Shown piece after piece: positions 50,728 through 62,138 of a stretch of 64,000 bases of DNA. Every line of letters begins with the position of its first letter. Within the stretch, counting starts at the first letter, position 1. Under the pieces are notes generated by a model, which was not told the DNA's origin, made no database searches, and saw only the letters and a list, made by a program, of their open reading frames with translations. A program made the translations under genes and the position numbers. The stretch is from Anaeramoeba ignava. Its lineage: Eukaryota > Metamonada > Anaeramoebidae. The stretch covers positions 557,627 through 621,626 of the forward strand of contig JAPDFW010000056.1 of assembly GCA_028826165.1 (NCBI GenBank). Reading direction: 5' to 3'.

Positions 50728-51365
50728 ATGATAGATTTTAATGAAACAAAATTAATTGAAGTAAATTATTTTTAATTAATTAAATTAAGTTAAAATTAAT
50801 TTTTTAAAAAAAAAATAAAAAGAAAGAAGAGGAAAATGATATAAAAAATTTACCTAATTTTCGTTATTTGAAAATGAAAAATCTACAAATTCAAAATATT
50901 TCTCAAAATTCTAATAAAGAAATTCTTAATAGAAAAGCTATTCAATTATTAAATTCATTAGAAAGATATAATATTAAAAATTTATCTAATCCTTTAGATG
51001 TTTTTTTAAATTCAAAAAAATATCAAAACCAATTAAAAAATTCAAAAGAAGATGAAATTAATGATCTTTTTTATCAACTTTATTCAAAAATTCAATGGAT
51101 TGATAATTTAAATCAAAAAACAAATCAAGATATTATTGATAAACAAATTCAAATTAATCAACTTAAACATAATATTTTCTTTTCTGAAAAAAAATATAAA
51201 CAAAAAAAATATCAAGTAAAAAAATTTTTAATTTAAATTTTTAATTTTTAATTTTTAATTTTTTTAATTTAGGATTTTGGTTATTTATTAATGAAGATTT
51301 TTTATTGGATTTTAATTCTTTTAATTTTTCCAACATTTTTGATAATTTTATTATGTTTTCTTTAA
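50728..51365 (+). CDS. Small coiled-coil protein with C-terminal membrane anchor
   Basis: Exons 50728-50760, 50823-51215 and 51273-51365 (both introns phase 0; donors GTAAAT and GTAAAA) give 172 aa. The middle is helical and rich in Asn, Lys and Gln, with a probable coiled coil over about residues 95-145. The last 27 residues are a single hydrophobic helix (LMKIFYWILILLIFPTFL) ending almost at the C-terminus. This is the layout of tail-anchored SNARE-like or tethering proteins, but no SNARE central layer was recognised. The first exon (MIDFNETKLIE) is very short. Family unknown. Confidence 0.65.
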
Positions 51366-51384
51366 ATAAATAAAAAATTTAAAT

Positions 51385-51425
51385 TTTTCATTTTTTTAAA
51401 TTTTCATTTTTTTTTAAATTTTTTA
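51385..51425 (+). promoter_or_regulatory. TTTTTCAT tract before the tandem-BTB gene
   Basis: Two TTTTCATTTTTTT units lie immediately before the ATG at 51431 and directly after the end of the previous gene at 51365. Confidence 0.4.
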
Positions 51426-51430
51426 AAAAT

Positions 51431-52150
51431 ATGGAATTATTTTTTGATGAACAAGCATTATCTTTAATGGAATTATATTCAAGTTTTAGAAATGATATGG
51501 TTGTTCTTTATGAAAGAAAAGAAAAATGTGATTTAATATTTCAAGCAACAAATGGATCAATTCCAGTTCATTCATCAATTTTATTTGCAAGATTAAATAA
51601 TATTCCAATAGAAACACTTTCCAAAGTTTTTGGATTTAGAGAAAAAAGAGAAATTGATATTTTTTTTAAATGGATTTATGGAGGTTTAATTGATTCAAAT
51701 GAAGAAAATGATATTATTAATGAAATTGGAATTGAAATTGGATTAAATGAAGAATTAATAAAACAAAAAACAGGAATAGATAAATTGAAAGAAGAAATAT
51801 CATTTTTATATTTTGATGATGAAGGAAAAGATTTCACTATAATTTCTGGTGATTCCTCTGTAAAAATTCATTCTTCAATGCTTTTGGCAAGAAGTGATCT
51901 TTATCGAGGAATGTTATTAATGTGTAACGATGACTCAAATAAAGTTACAGATTATAGTGGATTAAGTATTCAAGCTCTTCAAACTTTAATTCATTTTATT
52001 TATTTTGATGAAATTTTGGAAAATGTTCCAATTTCTGTTCTTAAAGAATTGAAATATATTGAAGATTATTTTCAATTATCTTTAAGTTCAAGTTTAGTAT
52101 TAAAAATTAATGAAATTCTTGAAGAAAGAAAATTAGAAATTAAAAAATAG
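51431..52150 (+). CDS. Tandem BTB-domain protein
   Basis: Single exon, 239 aa, stop TAG. Two BTB-like modules. The first (about residues 30-100) reads KCDLIFQATNGSIPVHSSIL and is shortened. The second (about 130-235) reads KDFTIISGDSSVKIHSSMLL, ARSDLYRGMLLMC, KVTDYSGLSIQALQTLIHFI. The paired layout and the YRGM...DYSG signature match the C-termini of the RCC1-BTB and SKICH-like-BTB genes nearby. This looks like the free-standing form of the same module. Probably a protein-interaction adaptor; no catalytic domain. Confidence 0.8.
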   Translation: MELFFDEQALSLMELYSSFRNDMVVLYERKEKCDLIFQATNGSIPVHSSILFARLNNIPIETLSKVFGFREKREIDIFFKWIYGGLIDSNEENDIINEIGIEIGLNEELIKQKTGIDKLKEEISFLYFDDEGKDFTIISGDSSVKIHSSMLLARSDLYRGMLLMCNDDSNKVTDYSGLSIQALQTLIHFIYFDEILENVPISVLKELKYIEDYFQLSLSSSLVLKINEILEERKLEIKK

Positions 52151-52193
52151 AAAGAAAATTAAAAATTAATTTATTTTTGTTTTTGTTTGTTTT

Positions 52194-53714
52194 TTAAATG
52201 AAAAAACATTCAAGTTCTTCAATTATCCAATCTTTATAAGAACCTGCTAAATAACTTTTAGATTCTTCTGTTCCATAAATAATTCCATTTGGAAGATTAA
52301 AAGTATGTCCAAAATCACTCCAACCTGGTTGAAGATTTCCATATAAACGAATATCATATCCTGCTCCAAATACTGGACCAAAAGTGGGAATATATTCAAT
52401 TCCATTTGTTTTGCCACTTTTAATTGAAAATTTTTGAGGAGGATCTTTTTTTGGATTTTTCAAAGTGAAAATAAAAGCATCAGGATCAGCAATAAATCTT
52501 TGATTTCCAGTAATAAATCCAACTTTTGTAAATCCTCCAAAAATATAATTCTCAGTTGTTTTGATAATAATTAATGTTTTTCCTTTGTCATCGCAATGGG
52601 AATGAAAAGGTTTATAAGAAAATCCATCTCTTCTTGCTGAAAATCCCAATTTCATTTTGGAAAAGAATTCACTATCATTCAACCATTCTTTTAATTTCTT
52701 GATATGATCTGGATCTTTAATAATGGATGATTTTATCACCACTCTTGAATTGAAAATTAATGAAATGTGATTTGTTTCTGATTGATAGTGCTCGATAAAA
52801 TCTCTTAGTTTTTGAGGTATTTTTTCATTACTAATTTTTTGGAATTCAATCATTTTTTGAGAAATTTGATTTGGAATTAAATCACTTTTTAGAGTTTTTT
52901 TCAATTCTTTTTTTGATAAATCAATAAATCTAATTTTGTGAATAACATTTGAAATTTGATTTTGCAATTGTTCCTTTTCTTGTTTCTTTATTTTTCCTTT
53001 TTGTGAGAAATTTAGTTTATGTCTTCCCCATTTGATTATTGATTCAAAAAGCTCAAATTCGTTTATTAAAATTTGATCGTTTGATAAAATTATATTTAGA
53101 TGATTTTCTTCGAGTTCAAGAAAAAAAGGAGTTTTGATAAATTCTTTAAAATTTTGTGAAATGAATTTAAAACAAGAATCTATTAATTGATTAAAATCCA
53201 TTGATTCAGATAATTTAAGAAGATCAACAACAGTTTCAATTTGAAGATTATTTTTGATAAAATTAGAACAGAAAATTATTAATTCATCAATTAAATATCT
53301 TGAAGAAAACATTAAAATTTCAATTGCATTTTCTAAATTAATTTCAATTTTTCCTGAATAAAAATAATTTAAAATTGAAGATAGAATTGAACTTGAAACA
53401 TCTTTTAGAATTAATTTATTTTCTTGAAATTCTTTCATTTTGGATCTGAAAAGAGATTTAAAATATTCACTTCTTGAAGAAAGAATTGATTTATGAGTTT
53501 TAAATAAAATTTGATTTTTTTCTTGATTTTGTTGATAAACCATTTCAAAATCATTAAAATTTTCTTCTTTTATTGATTTTATTGAAAAAGTTTTTTTATT
53601 TTCTTCACAAATTATTTCAAAATCATTAAAATTTTCTTCATTTGAATTTAAAGATTTAGAAAATAAATCTTCTAAATCTTTTGAGAGTTTATCTGTATTT
53701 GAATAAATTTGCAT
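52194..53714 (-). CDS. BTB-BACK-TLDc protein
   Basis: Single exon, 506 aa. After a short N-terminal duplication of the motif EENFNDFE, the BTB domain (about residues 70-160) contains FKTHKSILSSRSEYFKSLF and SSILSSILNYFYSGKI. A BACK region follows (LLKLSESMDFNQLIDSCFKF to LFESIIKWGRHKL). The C-terminal 170 residues form a TLDc domain: GFSARRDGFSYKPFHSHCD, KTLIIIKTTENYIFGGF, FGPVFGAGYDIRLYG, ending SYKDWIIEELECFF. TLDc domains bind and regulate V-ATPase or protect from oxidative stress in other eukaryotes; BTB-BACK pairs recruit Cullin-3. The joint role here is inference. A CATTTTT tract lies upstream. Confidence 0.88.
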   Translation of the reverse strand: MQIYSNTDKLSKDLEDLFSKSLNSNEENFNDFEIICEENKKTFSIKSIKEENFNDFEMVYQQNQEKNQILFKTHKSILSSRSEYFKSLFRSKMKEFQENKLILKDVSSSILSSILNYFYSGKIEINLENAIEILMFSSRYLIDELIIFCSNFIKNNLQIETVVDLLKLSESMDFNQLIDSCFKFISQNFKEFIKTPFFLELEENHLNIILSNDQILINEFELFESIIKWGRHKLNFSQKGKIKKQEKEQLQNQISNVIHKIRFIDLSKKELKKTLKSDLIPNQISQKMIEFQKISNEKIPQKLRDFIEHYQSETNHISLIFNSRVVIKSSIIKDPDHIKKLKEWLNDSEFFSKMKLGFSARRDGFSYKPFHSHCDDKGKTLIIIKTTENYIFGGFTKVGFITGNQRFIADPDAFIFTLKNPKKDPPQKFSIKSGKTNGIEYIPTFGPVFGAGYDIRLYGNLQPGWSDFGHTFNLPNGIIYGTEESKSYLAGSYKDWIIEELECFFI

Positions 53715-53721
53715 ATTTAAA

Positions 53722-53790
53722 AATGAGAAAAATGAGAAAAAATGAAAAATGAAAAATGAAAAATGAAAAATGAAAAATGAAAAATGAAAA
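53722..53790 (-). promoter_or_regulatory. CATTTTT tract before BTB-TLDc gene
   Basis: Seven to nine tandem CATTTTT units (minus sense) immediately upstream of the ATG at 53714. This is the longest copy of this tract in the window. Confidence 0.5.
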
Positions 53791-53817
53791 AAAATTTTTA
53801 TTTAAAATTCAATTGAA

Positions 53818-54096
53818 TTATAAATCAAAATCATCTTCTGATTTATTCTCTTTATTTAATTCATTTCCTCGATTAATTATATTTTGATTTTGATTTTCAA
53901 TTAAATTTTGATTTTGATTTTGATTTTGATTTTGATTTTGATTTTGATTTTGATTTTGATTTTGATAATAATTTTGATAATAATTTTGATTTTGATTTTG
54001 ATTTTGATTTTGATTTTGATTTTGATAAAGAAGAGGTCGATTTTCATTTTGATTTTGATTCTGTTTTAAATATTTTGGATATCCATATTCAAACAT
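53818..54096 (-). CDS. Short Asn/Gln-rich protein, unknown
   Basis: 92 aa, ATG to TAA. A unique start (MFEYGYPKYLK) is followed by QN and YQN repeats encoded by ATTTTG hexanucleotides, then a charged acidic end (KSEDDFDL). It is either a small low-complexity protein or a chance ORF over a microsatellite. The non-repetitive ends, with start and stop outside the repeat, favour coding only weakly. Confidence 0.4.
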   Translation of the reverse strand: MFEYGYPKYLKQNQNQNENRPLLYQNQNQNQNQNQNQNYYQNYYQNQNQNQNQNQNQNQNQNQNLIENQNQNIINRGNELNKENKSEDDFDL

Positions 54097-54200
54097 TCTT
54101 TTTAATTTTAAAAAATAAATTTTTGGATTAATTTTTTTAAAAATAAAAATTTCTTTTCTTTTTAAATTTTCTTTTTAAATTTTCTTTTTAAATTTTCTTT

Positions 54201-54491
54201 TTACTCTTTTTTGGTTTGATAATGAAGAAATGAAACTACAAACCAATAACAAGGTGTGTAAAGCATAAAAAATCCTCCAATAGCCATTAAAGCTATAGAT
54301 GGAATTATCGTTCCTAAAATAATTAAAACAACTGCAATCTATTTTTTTTTTAATTTTTTATTTAATTTTTCATTTATTCAATAAAAAAAAATTATGTCAA
54401 AAAATTTTACAGAAAAAGTTATAAAAGAACACACAAAAAAATGAAAATTTGTTGTTCCCATAAGAGTTTTAAAACTTGTATCAGGAAACAT
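54201..54491 (-). CDS. Small membrane protein, paralog 1
   Basis: Exon 2 is 54201-54338 (45 codons plus stop). Exon 1 starts at 54491 and reads MFPDTSFKTLMGTTNFHFF. The donor is most simply the GTAAAA about 20 bp into the following hydrophobic stretch; an earlier GTGTGT is also in phase 0. The product is about 70-75 aa with three hydrophobic segments, one in exon 1 and two in exon 2 (IAVVLIILGTIIPSIALMAI and the segment after YTP). Exon 2 has the same 138 nt length as the paralog at 55706, and the N-terminal motif DTSFKTLxG is shared. Family not recognised. Confidence 0.6.
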
Positions 54492-54539
54492 TTTAATTGA
54501 AAAAAAGAAAGAAAAAATGAAAAAAAAATGAAATTTCGA

Positions 54540-55060
54540 AATGAATTTTTTCCTTTATTTTAATTTTTTTGGATCAAAAAAGAATTTAAAATAATTTGGA
54601 AATAAAATAATTTGGAAATAATTTAATTTTGAAATAATAATTTGGGAATAAAATAATTTAGAAATAATTTAATTTAGAAATTAAATAATTTTGAAATTCA
54701 ATAATTTTGAAATAATTTAGAAATAATTTAATTTAGAAATAAAATAATTTAGAAATAAAATAATTTGGAAATAATAATTTGGGAATAAAATAATTTGGAA
54801 GTAAAATAATTTAGAAATAATTTAGAAATAATTTGGAAATAATTTAATTTAGAAATAAAATAATTTGGAAATAAAATAATTTTGAAATAAAATAATTTGG
54901 GAATAAAATAATTTGGAAATAATTTTGAAATAAAATAATTTTGAAATAAAATAATTTGGAAGTAAAATAATTTGGAAATAATTTAATTTTGAAATAAAAT
55001 AATTTAGAAATAAAATAATTTTGAAATAAAATAATTTGGAAATAAAATAATTTTGAAATT
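54540..55060. repeat. AATAATTTGGAAATAA tandem repeat
   Basis: About 30 imperfect 10-17 bp units of AATAATTTNGAAATAAAAT between the two paralogous membrane-protein genes. Confidence 0.85.
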
Positions 55061-55375
55061 CAATTTTGATTTTGAAATTGATTTTGATTTTGATTTTGAT
55101 TTTGATTTTGAAGAAATTGTTGAAATTGTTGAAATTGTTGAAATTGTTGAAATTGATTTTGATTTTGATTTTGATTTTGATTTTGATTTTGATTTTGATT
55201 TTGATTTTGATTTTGATTTTTATTTTGATTTCAAAGAAATTGTTGAAATTGTTGAAATTGTTGAAATTGTTGAAATTGTTTAAATTGATTTTGAAATTGA
55301 TTTTGATTTTGATTTTGATTTTGATTTTGATTTGGAATTTGATTTTGAATTGGTTTTGAATTGGAATTTGATTTG
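55060..55375. repeat. GATTTT hexamer and GAAATTGTT 9-mer repeats
   Basis: Alternating blocks of (TTTTGA)n and (GAAATTGTT)n. They are open in several frames on both strands, but products would be pure polymers (Asp-Phe, Glu-Ile-Val). Treated as non-coding. Confidence 0.85.
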
Positions 55376-55524
55376 GAATTGGTTGATATTGATATTGATT
55401 TCGAATTGGAATCTTTTTTTGATTTTGAATTTGTTGATAATATAAACCAAATTGTTTTGATCCAAAAACATCTTTTATTCTTTTTTATTTTATTTTTTGT
55501 TTAAATTAAAATTAAATAAATGAA

Positions 55525-55675
55525 TTGATTTTGATTTTGATTTAAATTTTGATTTTGATTTTGATTTTGATTTTGATTTTGATTTTGATTTTGATTTTGA
55601 TTTTGATTTTGATTTTGATTTTTGATTTTGATTTTGATTTTGATTTTGATTTTGATTTTGATTTTGATTTTGGAA
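55525..55675. repeat. (TTTTGA)n microsatellite
   Basis: About 23 near-perfect copies, non-coding here. The same hexamer encodes Asn-Gln tracts in the genes at 411, 53818 and 58306. Confidence 0.9.
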
Positions 55676-55705
55676 AGTAATTAAATTAATTAAATTAAAT
55701 AAATT

Positions 55706-56027
55706 TTACTGATATGTTCGAGTACAAAATACTGAAAGTATAACCAAAACAAATATAATTGATAATGCAAAAATTCCTGTACCAATATAACCTAATTCAT
55801 AAACTGCTCCACTATATCCAATACCTCCTAAAACAATTCCAATCTAAATCATTTATATTTTTTTTTAAAAATAAAATAAAAATTTTATTTTAAATTCTTC
55901 TTTTATTTTACAAAAAAATAAATCCAAAAAAATAAAAAACAAAAACACAAACTATCAAAAACAAAGCACAAACTCCAAGAAATTGTGCATTTGATTTGCC
56001 AACAAGTGTTTTAAATGATGTATCCAT
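55706..56027 (-). CDS. Small membrane protein, paralog 2
   Basis: Exon 2 is 55706-55843 (45 codons plus stop; starts IGIVLGGIGYSGAVYE and ends VFCTRTYQ). Exon 1 starts at 56027 with MDTSFKTLVGKSNAQFLG, then a hydrophobic stretch. Exon 2 requires a phase-0 donor. GTTTGTG at about 55952, the same atypical donor as in the endonuclease gene, fits; the stronger-looking GTAAAA at 55911 is in the wrong phase. So the end of exon 1 is uncertain. Shared start motif and identical exon-2 length make it a paralog of the gene at 54201. Three or four transmembrane helices; function unknown. Confidence 0.6.
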
Positions 56028-56059
56028 TATTTATTTTTATTTTGAAAAAAAATGAAAAA

Positions 56060-56445
56060 AAAATGAAATTGAATTATTAAATATTTAATTTAATTTAAAT
56101 ATTTGATTTAATTTGATTTAATTTAATTTAAATATTTGATTTAATTTAATTTGATTTAATTTAAATATTTGATTTAATTTAATTTGATTTAATTTAAATA
56201 TTTGATTTGATTTGATTTAATTTAATTTAATTTGAATTAATTTAATTTGATTTAATTTGATTTGATTTAATTTGATTTAAATATTTGATTTAATTTGATT
56301 TGATTTGATTTAATTTAATTTAATTTAAATATTTGATTTAATTTAGATATTTGATTTAATTTAAATATTTGATTTGATTTAAATATTTAATTTGATTTAA
56401 TTTAATTTAATTTGATTTGATTTAATTTGATTTGATTTAAATTTT
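56060..56445. repeat. AATTTGATTTAATTT tandem repeat
   Basis: Repeats of TTTAATTTGATT and ATTTAAATATTTGATT fill the divergent space between the small membrane gene and the first ankyrin gene. Confidence 0.85.
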
Positions 56446-56663
56446 TTTCATTTTTTTATTTTTCATTTTTCAATTTTTTTATTCTTTAAATTGTCGGTTT
56501 AAAATTTAGTTTATAAAATCCAATAAAAAAAACCTTTTTTTTTTTGCATTTGGTTTTTTTTTTAAAATTCAAATTGAAGAGAAATTAAAATTAAAATTAA
56601 AATTAAAATAAACACAAAAACAAAGATAAAAAGAAGAAATTTAAACTTAAAATAAAAAGAAAA

Positions 56664-59470
56664 ATGGGAAATCAAAACATTTTTGAACTTATTGAAACTG
56701 GAAATTTAAAGAAAATTCAAGCAATTTCAAAAAGAGGAAGGATTGATTTTGAAAAAAAAAATAAAGTAAAAAAAAACAAAAAAAATTTTTTTCAATAATA
56801 AAAATCAATACGTATATATTTTTATTTTATATTTATTTTATTTTTTATTATATTTTAATATTAATTTTAAATTAGGATGTAAACAAAAAAATTTGTTTTT
56901 AAAGATATTAAATTTAATAAAATTTTGTAATTAAATTAAATTAAAATAAATTAAAATAATTTTTTATTAAAGGGTTTACCACTTTTACATTTTGCAATTC
57001 TTAAACAAAAAATTCAAATTATCCAAGAATTAATAACATTAGGGGCAAATGTTAATTCTATTGGAACTTGTGTAATATTTAGAATTATTTCAAAAGAATT
57101 ACATTTGATTAAATTTTAAAAAATATTTTCAATTCATTTTTTATATTTATTTATTTGTATATTTTTTATAGGGAGATACTCCTTTACATTTTAGTTCTAA
57201 ATTAGCAAATGTTAATATTACAAAACTTTTAATTTCATCAGGTGCAAATGTTGTTCAAAATAAAGTATAAATTTATGAATAAATTTATTGGAAATATTTA
57301 TTTAAATTATTATTTTTTGGTTTTAATTAGTTTGTAATAAAAATAAAAATATAATTATTAAAAATATTAAAAATATTAAATTTATTAAAAATATTATTAA
57401 GGGATTAACACCACTTCATTATTCTTGTGATAATCCTAATTGTTGCACAGAATTAATCAAAATTTTAGTTAAAAATGGAGCTGATGTTAATGGAGAAACA
57501 AAAACTGTAAAATAATAAATAAATAAATAATTAATAAATAATAATAATAATTAAATAATTAAATAAAAAGGGTTGGCGTCCACTTCATACAGCTTCATTA
57601 AATTGTTCAAATAAAATTATTAGTTATTTAATTGGATTAGGAGCTGATGTTAATGAAAGAGATTATTTAGTATTTTTTATGATTTATTAAGAATTATTAA
57701 TATTTATTTTGAAATAATTTTTAATTTATTATTAAGGGATTAACACCTTTACATTATTGTGCTCAAAGTGGAAATATTACTGCAGCATCTGAATTATTAA
57801 AAAAAGGAGCAAATATTAATGCTATTGATATAAATGTTTTATATAAAATTAAAATCAAAAAAAATAATAATTAAATTTATTTCTAATTTTGTAAATCAAT
57901 TTTTTAACAAAAAAAAAAAGATGAATACACCATTATTAATTGCATGTGGAAGTAATATTCAAAAACCATTTATTGATTTACTTATTCGTTTTAAGGCAAA
58001 TGTAAATGCACAAGATAAAGATGTAAACTTAAAATTAAAATTAAAATTAAAATTTAAATCTAAATTAAAATTAAAATTTAAATCTAAATTAAAATTAAAA
58101 TTAAATTTAAAATTAAAATTAAATTTAAAATTTAAAATTAAAATTAAAATCAAAATTAAAATTTAAAATTATTTTATTTAAGGGTTGGACATCAATACAT
58201 AAAGCTGTAGTTCGTAGAAGACAAGATATTATTTTAGTTTTATTAAAAAAACATGCTGATGGAAATTTAGCTAATAATGATCAAAAAACACCATTACAAC
58301 TTGCATTGGAATATAGAGATAAAAATAGTGTTAAATTATTAACTTCATGGTCAAAACATCAACTTAAAAAAAAACAAAAATTAGATGCAATTGCTTTGAA
58401 AAAAAATGTTTTAAAAAAGCAAGTAATTCAACCAACATCACAAAAAAAACCAATAAAAACTTATCGAAAAGCATCAAATATTCAAAGATCAATTTCTGAA
58501 AATGATTTAATTGAAATTATTGATGAAAAACAAGAAGAAGATTTAACAGAAAAAGATTTATTAGAAAAAGATGATTTATCAGAAAAGGAAAATTTAACTG
58601 AAAATGAAACAGAAACAGAAAGTGAAAATGAAAATGAAATTTCAAATGAAATTGAAATTGAAAATTCAAACGAAATTGAAAATTCAAATGAAAATTCAAA
58701 TGAAAATGAAACAGAAAGTGAAATTGAAAATTCAAATGAAAATGATTTTTCATCTGAAGCTGATGATATTTTTAATGAAAATACTGATAAACCTAAACAT
58801 AAATCTAAACATAAGCTTTCTCTTGTTTCAAGTCAAAGTTTTGAAATCAAAAGAGAAGATAGTGATTTAACTGATTATTTAATTGATCATATTAATAGTG
58901 AAAATGATGAAAGTTATTTTAATTCTTTATCTGAAAAAGAAGATAATGAAACTGATGAAAATAATGATATTGAAACTGATGAAAATATTCAAAATAATCA
59001 AAATAATCAAAATAATCAAAATAATCAAAATAATCAAAATAATCAAAATAATCAAAATATTCAAAATAATGAAATTCAAAAAATAAAACAAAATATTCAA
59101 ATTAATTTAATCAGGATTCACACAAGAAGCAAAAGTCAAACTGAAAACCGAAATCAATTTGAAAATCAAAATCAAAACGAAAACGAAAATGAAAATCAAA
59201 ATCAAAATCAAAATCAAAATCAAAATCAAAATCAAAATCAAAATCAAAATCAAAATTTAAATCAAAATCAAAATCAAAATCAAATTCAAAATCAATTTGA
59301 AAATGAAAACGAAAATCAAAATCAAAATCAAAATCAAAATCAAAATCAAAATCAAAATCAAAATCAAAATCAAAATCAAAATCAAAATCAAAATCAAAAT
59401 CAAAATCAAAATCAAAATCAAAATCAAAATCAATTTGAAAAAGATCAAAAAATTCTCATTTCAAATATTT

Positions 59471-59472
<2 letters not shown>
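56664..59472 (+). CDS. Ankyrin-repeat protein with acidic and Asn/Gln-rich tail
   Basis: Main exons 56664-56765, 56973-57071, 57172-57264, 57402-57506, 57571-57669, 57737-57835, 57921-58022 and 58183-59472, all phase 0, plus single-codon exons 56876-56878 (GAT) and 57331-57333 (TTT). The total is 664 aa. Exons 2-7 each encode one repeat beginning at the Gly (or Met) of G-x-T-P-L-H; several are exactly 99 nt. The repeat ends, such as GADVNERDYL or KANVNAQDKD, join directly to GLTPLHY or GWTSIHK. After the last repeat comes a basic segment, then long Glu/Ser/Asn stretches and pure QN tracts (59160-59440). With no membrane segment it is probably a cytosolic interaction scaffold. Intron-7 repeats (58023-58180) are AT-rich. 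Confidence 0.85.
56876..56878 (+). other. Single-codon microexon GAT (Asp)
   Basis: Context ATTAG|GAT|GTAAAC inside the first intron of the ankyrin gene. Including it gives DFE-KKNK-D-GLPLLH, which has the five residues expected between the repeat end and the next Gly. Confidence 0.65.
57331..57333 (+). other. Single-codon microexon TTT (Phe)
   Basis: Context AATTAG|TTT|GTAATA. It lengthens the linker NVVQNK to NVVQNKF before GLTPLH: four residues instead of three, still one short of the usual five. Confidence 0.5.
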
Positions 59473-59504
<32 letters not shown>

Positions 59505-59990
59505 ATAATTTTTTTTTGATAATTTAAAAATGTTTAATTTTGTAACTATTTTCACTTTCAAGATTTAGTTAAATATAAACTTTCAAAAAGCCAAAAATCC
59601 AAAAATTAAAAATTAAAAATTAAAAATCAAAAATTGAACTTTTTATAAAAATCAAAAATTAAAAAGTTAAAAATAATAATTTAAATCAAAGTCATTTTCT
59701 TATTTAATTTGATTTTATATTGGCAAAAATACTTTTTATAAAATCAAATTCAAAAAATTCAAAAAGAGAAGAAGAAAAATTAAAATTATTTTTCTTATTC
59801 AATTCTATTTTTATTATTAAATTCTTATATGTTGTTGTTTTGTTTTTTTTTATTAGAAAGAAAATTAAGAATTTGATAATAAAAAATAATTGTTTTTTTT
59901 TTTCTTTTTAAAAAATAAAAATTTCATTTTTTCATTTTTCATTTTTTCATTTTGTTTTGAAAAATAAATAAATAAAAAAATTAATTAGAA
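59473..59990. other. Intergenic region between the two ankyrin genes
   Basis: A short (AAAAC)n after the stop, AAAAATTAAAAATC repeats, and a TTTTCATT tract (59922-59955) just before the next start at 59991. Short ORFs here look random. Confidence 0.55.
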
Positions 59991-62105
59991 ATGGATGCTT
60001 TATTGTTTAATTTTTTTGAAGAAGATGAAAGAATTGAAACTCTTGATGAATATGATGATGATAAATTTAATGTAAAAAAAAAAATAATTGAAAAAAATTT
60101 TAATTTATTTTTTATATTAATAATAAAATAGTCAGCTTTAGATTTTTTTGAAGCAATTGATGATAAAAAATCATTTGAAGAATTAGATGAAATTTTAAAA
60201 AATGGATCTGATGTTAATTCAGTTAATGTAAATAAAATTAAAAAAACAAACAAACAAAGGAAAAACATTTTTATTTTATATTTTTGTTATTGATTAATTT
60301 AGGAAGTAAATTAAAATTAAAATTAAAATTAAAATTTATTATTTATTAGAATGTAATTTAATTTAATTTAATTTAATTTAGAATTTGATTATTAAAATGT
60401 TTTAAAAAAAACCTTTTCTTTTTTTTAGTTTGAAACACCTTTATTTTATGTCATTTCAAAAAAAATGAATTTGGAAATGATTAAATATCTTTGTGATAGA
60501 AATGCAAATTTATTTTTTACTAATAATTGTAATGAAAATGCTTTACATTATGCTTTAAAATTTAATTTATCAATTGATATTATTCAATTTTTAATTTCCA
60601 AGAAAATTGATATAAATGCTCAAAATGTAAAAATATTAAATATTAAATATTAATAATTAAATATTAATAATTAAATATTTAGCAAGTAATTATAATAAAT
60701 AAAAGAAAAAGGAAATTGTTTTTATTTTAAAATTTAAATTTAGCAAGTAATTATTATTATTATTATTAATTTAATATGATAAAAATATGAAAAATAAATT
60801 TAAAATTTATATTATGTTTATATTATATTACATTTTATAATTTAAAGAAAGAAACAGTTTTACATATTGAATTAGATAAAAGTAAGCCAAATATTGAAAT
60901 TATTAAATTATTAATTGAATCTGGTGCAAATTTAGATTTACTTGATGTATATATTTTTCTAATTTTTTTAGATTAAATTTTAGTAACAAAACAATTTATT
61001 ATTTATTTTTTAGAAAGTAAATAATTTTTCATTTAAAATATCATTTTAATTCATTTCTTATTTATTAATATTTATTAATATTTTGTTTTTAAAAAAAAAA
61101 GGATGTATTTTTAAAATTAAAATTTATTTTAATTAAATTTAATTTAATTATTTTATTTCCTTTTAAAGAAAAACACACCTTTACATTTAGCTTTAATTAA
61201 AAACGTTTCAGATGAAATTATTAAACTTTTACTTTCAAAAGTGAAAAACTTTGATATTAAAAATGTAATAATATTATTAATAAAAATAAAATTTGAATTT
61301 ATTAATAAATATTAATATAGGAAGTAAAAAAAACAAGATATACCTTTATATTTATTTAATATTTATTTATTTATTTATTAATTATCTAGATGGTAAATAA
61401 TAATTTTTATTTTTATTTATTTAAATTTTTTGGAAATAATATTAAATTTTTAATAGGAAGAAGATTACTTATCATTATCAATAAGAAACAATTCATTAGA
61501 ACATGTTGAAATGATTCTTCAATTTCAAACTGATTTAGAATACAATAATAAAGTATAAAGAAAATAGAATTTTATATTTATATTTATATTTATATTTTAA
61601 AATTTGTTAATTTAACTTAAAAGAGGAGTTATTTAACTTTTGCAATTTTTTCAGGTTGTTCAATTGAAATTATTGAGAAATTAATTGAAAAAGGAATGGA
61701 TATTAATGCAGAAGATGTATATAATAATTTCTTTTTTATTTCTTTTAAATTTCTTTTAAATTTCTTTTAAATTTATAACAAAAAATTAAATAATAGAAAG
61801 TAATTTTATTTATAATAAATTTATATCAAAATATTAAATCTAAATAATATCAATTTAGTTTGGTGATTTCCCAGTTCTTTTAGCTTGCAAACATGAGGAA
61901 TATAAAAAACTTCTTGATTTATTATTTAATAAGGGAATTGATGATATAAAAATTTCAAATGTAAAATTTTCATTTTTCATTTTTTTCATTTTTAAAATGA
62001 TTAAAACTTTTTAATTAAATTAGAATGTAAATATTTAAAAACAAATATAAATTTTTTTTTAAAAAATTAAAATTGATTTTGTTTTTGTTATTAGGCAGTA
62101 AAAAA

Positions 62106-62138
<33 letters not shown>

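Noticed and set aside
55053-55359. Asp-Phe / Glu-Ile-Val repeat ORFs on both strands
   Set aside because: Open in several frames because of the hexamer and 9-mer repeats; no unique sequence.
57834-58166. ORF running from an intron into an ankyrin exon and a repeat
   Set aside because: Read-through of two introns; the ankyrin exon itself is 57921-58022.
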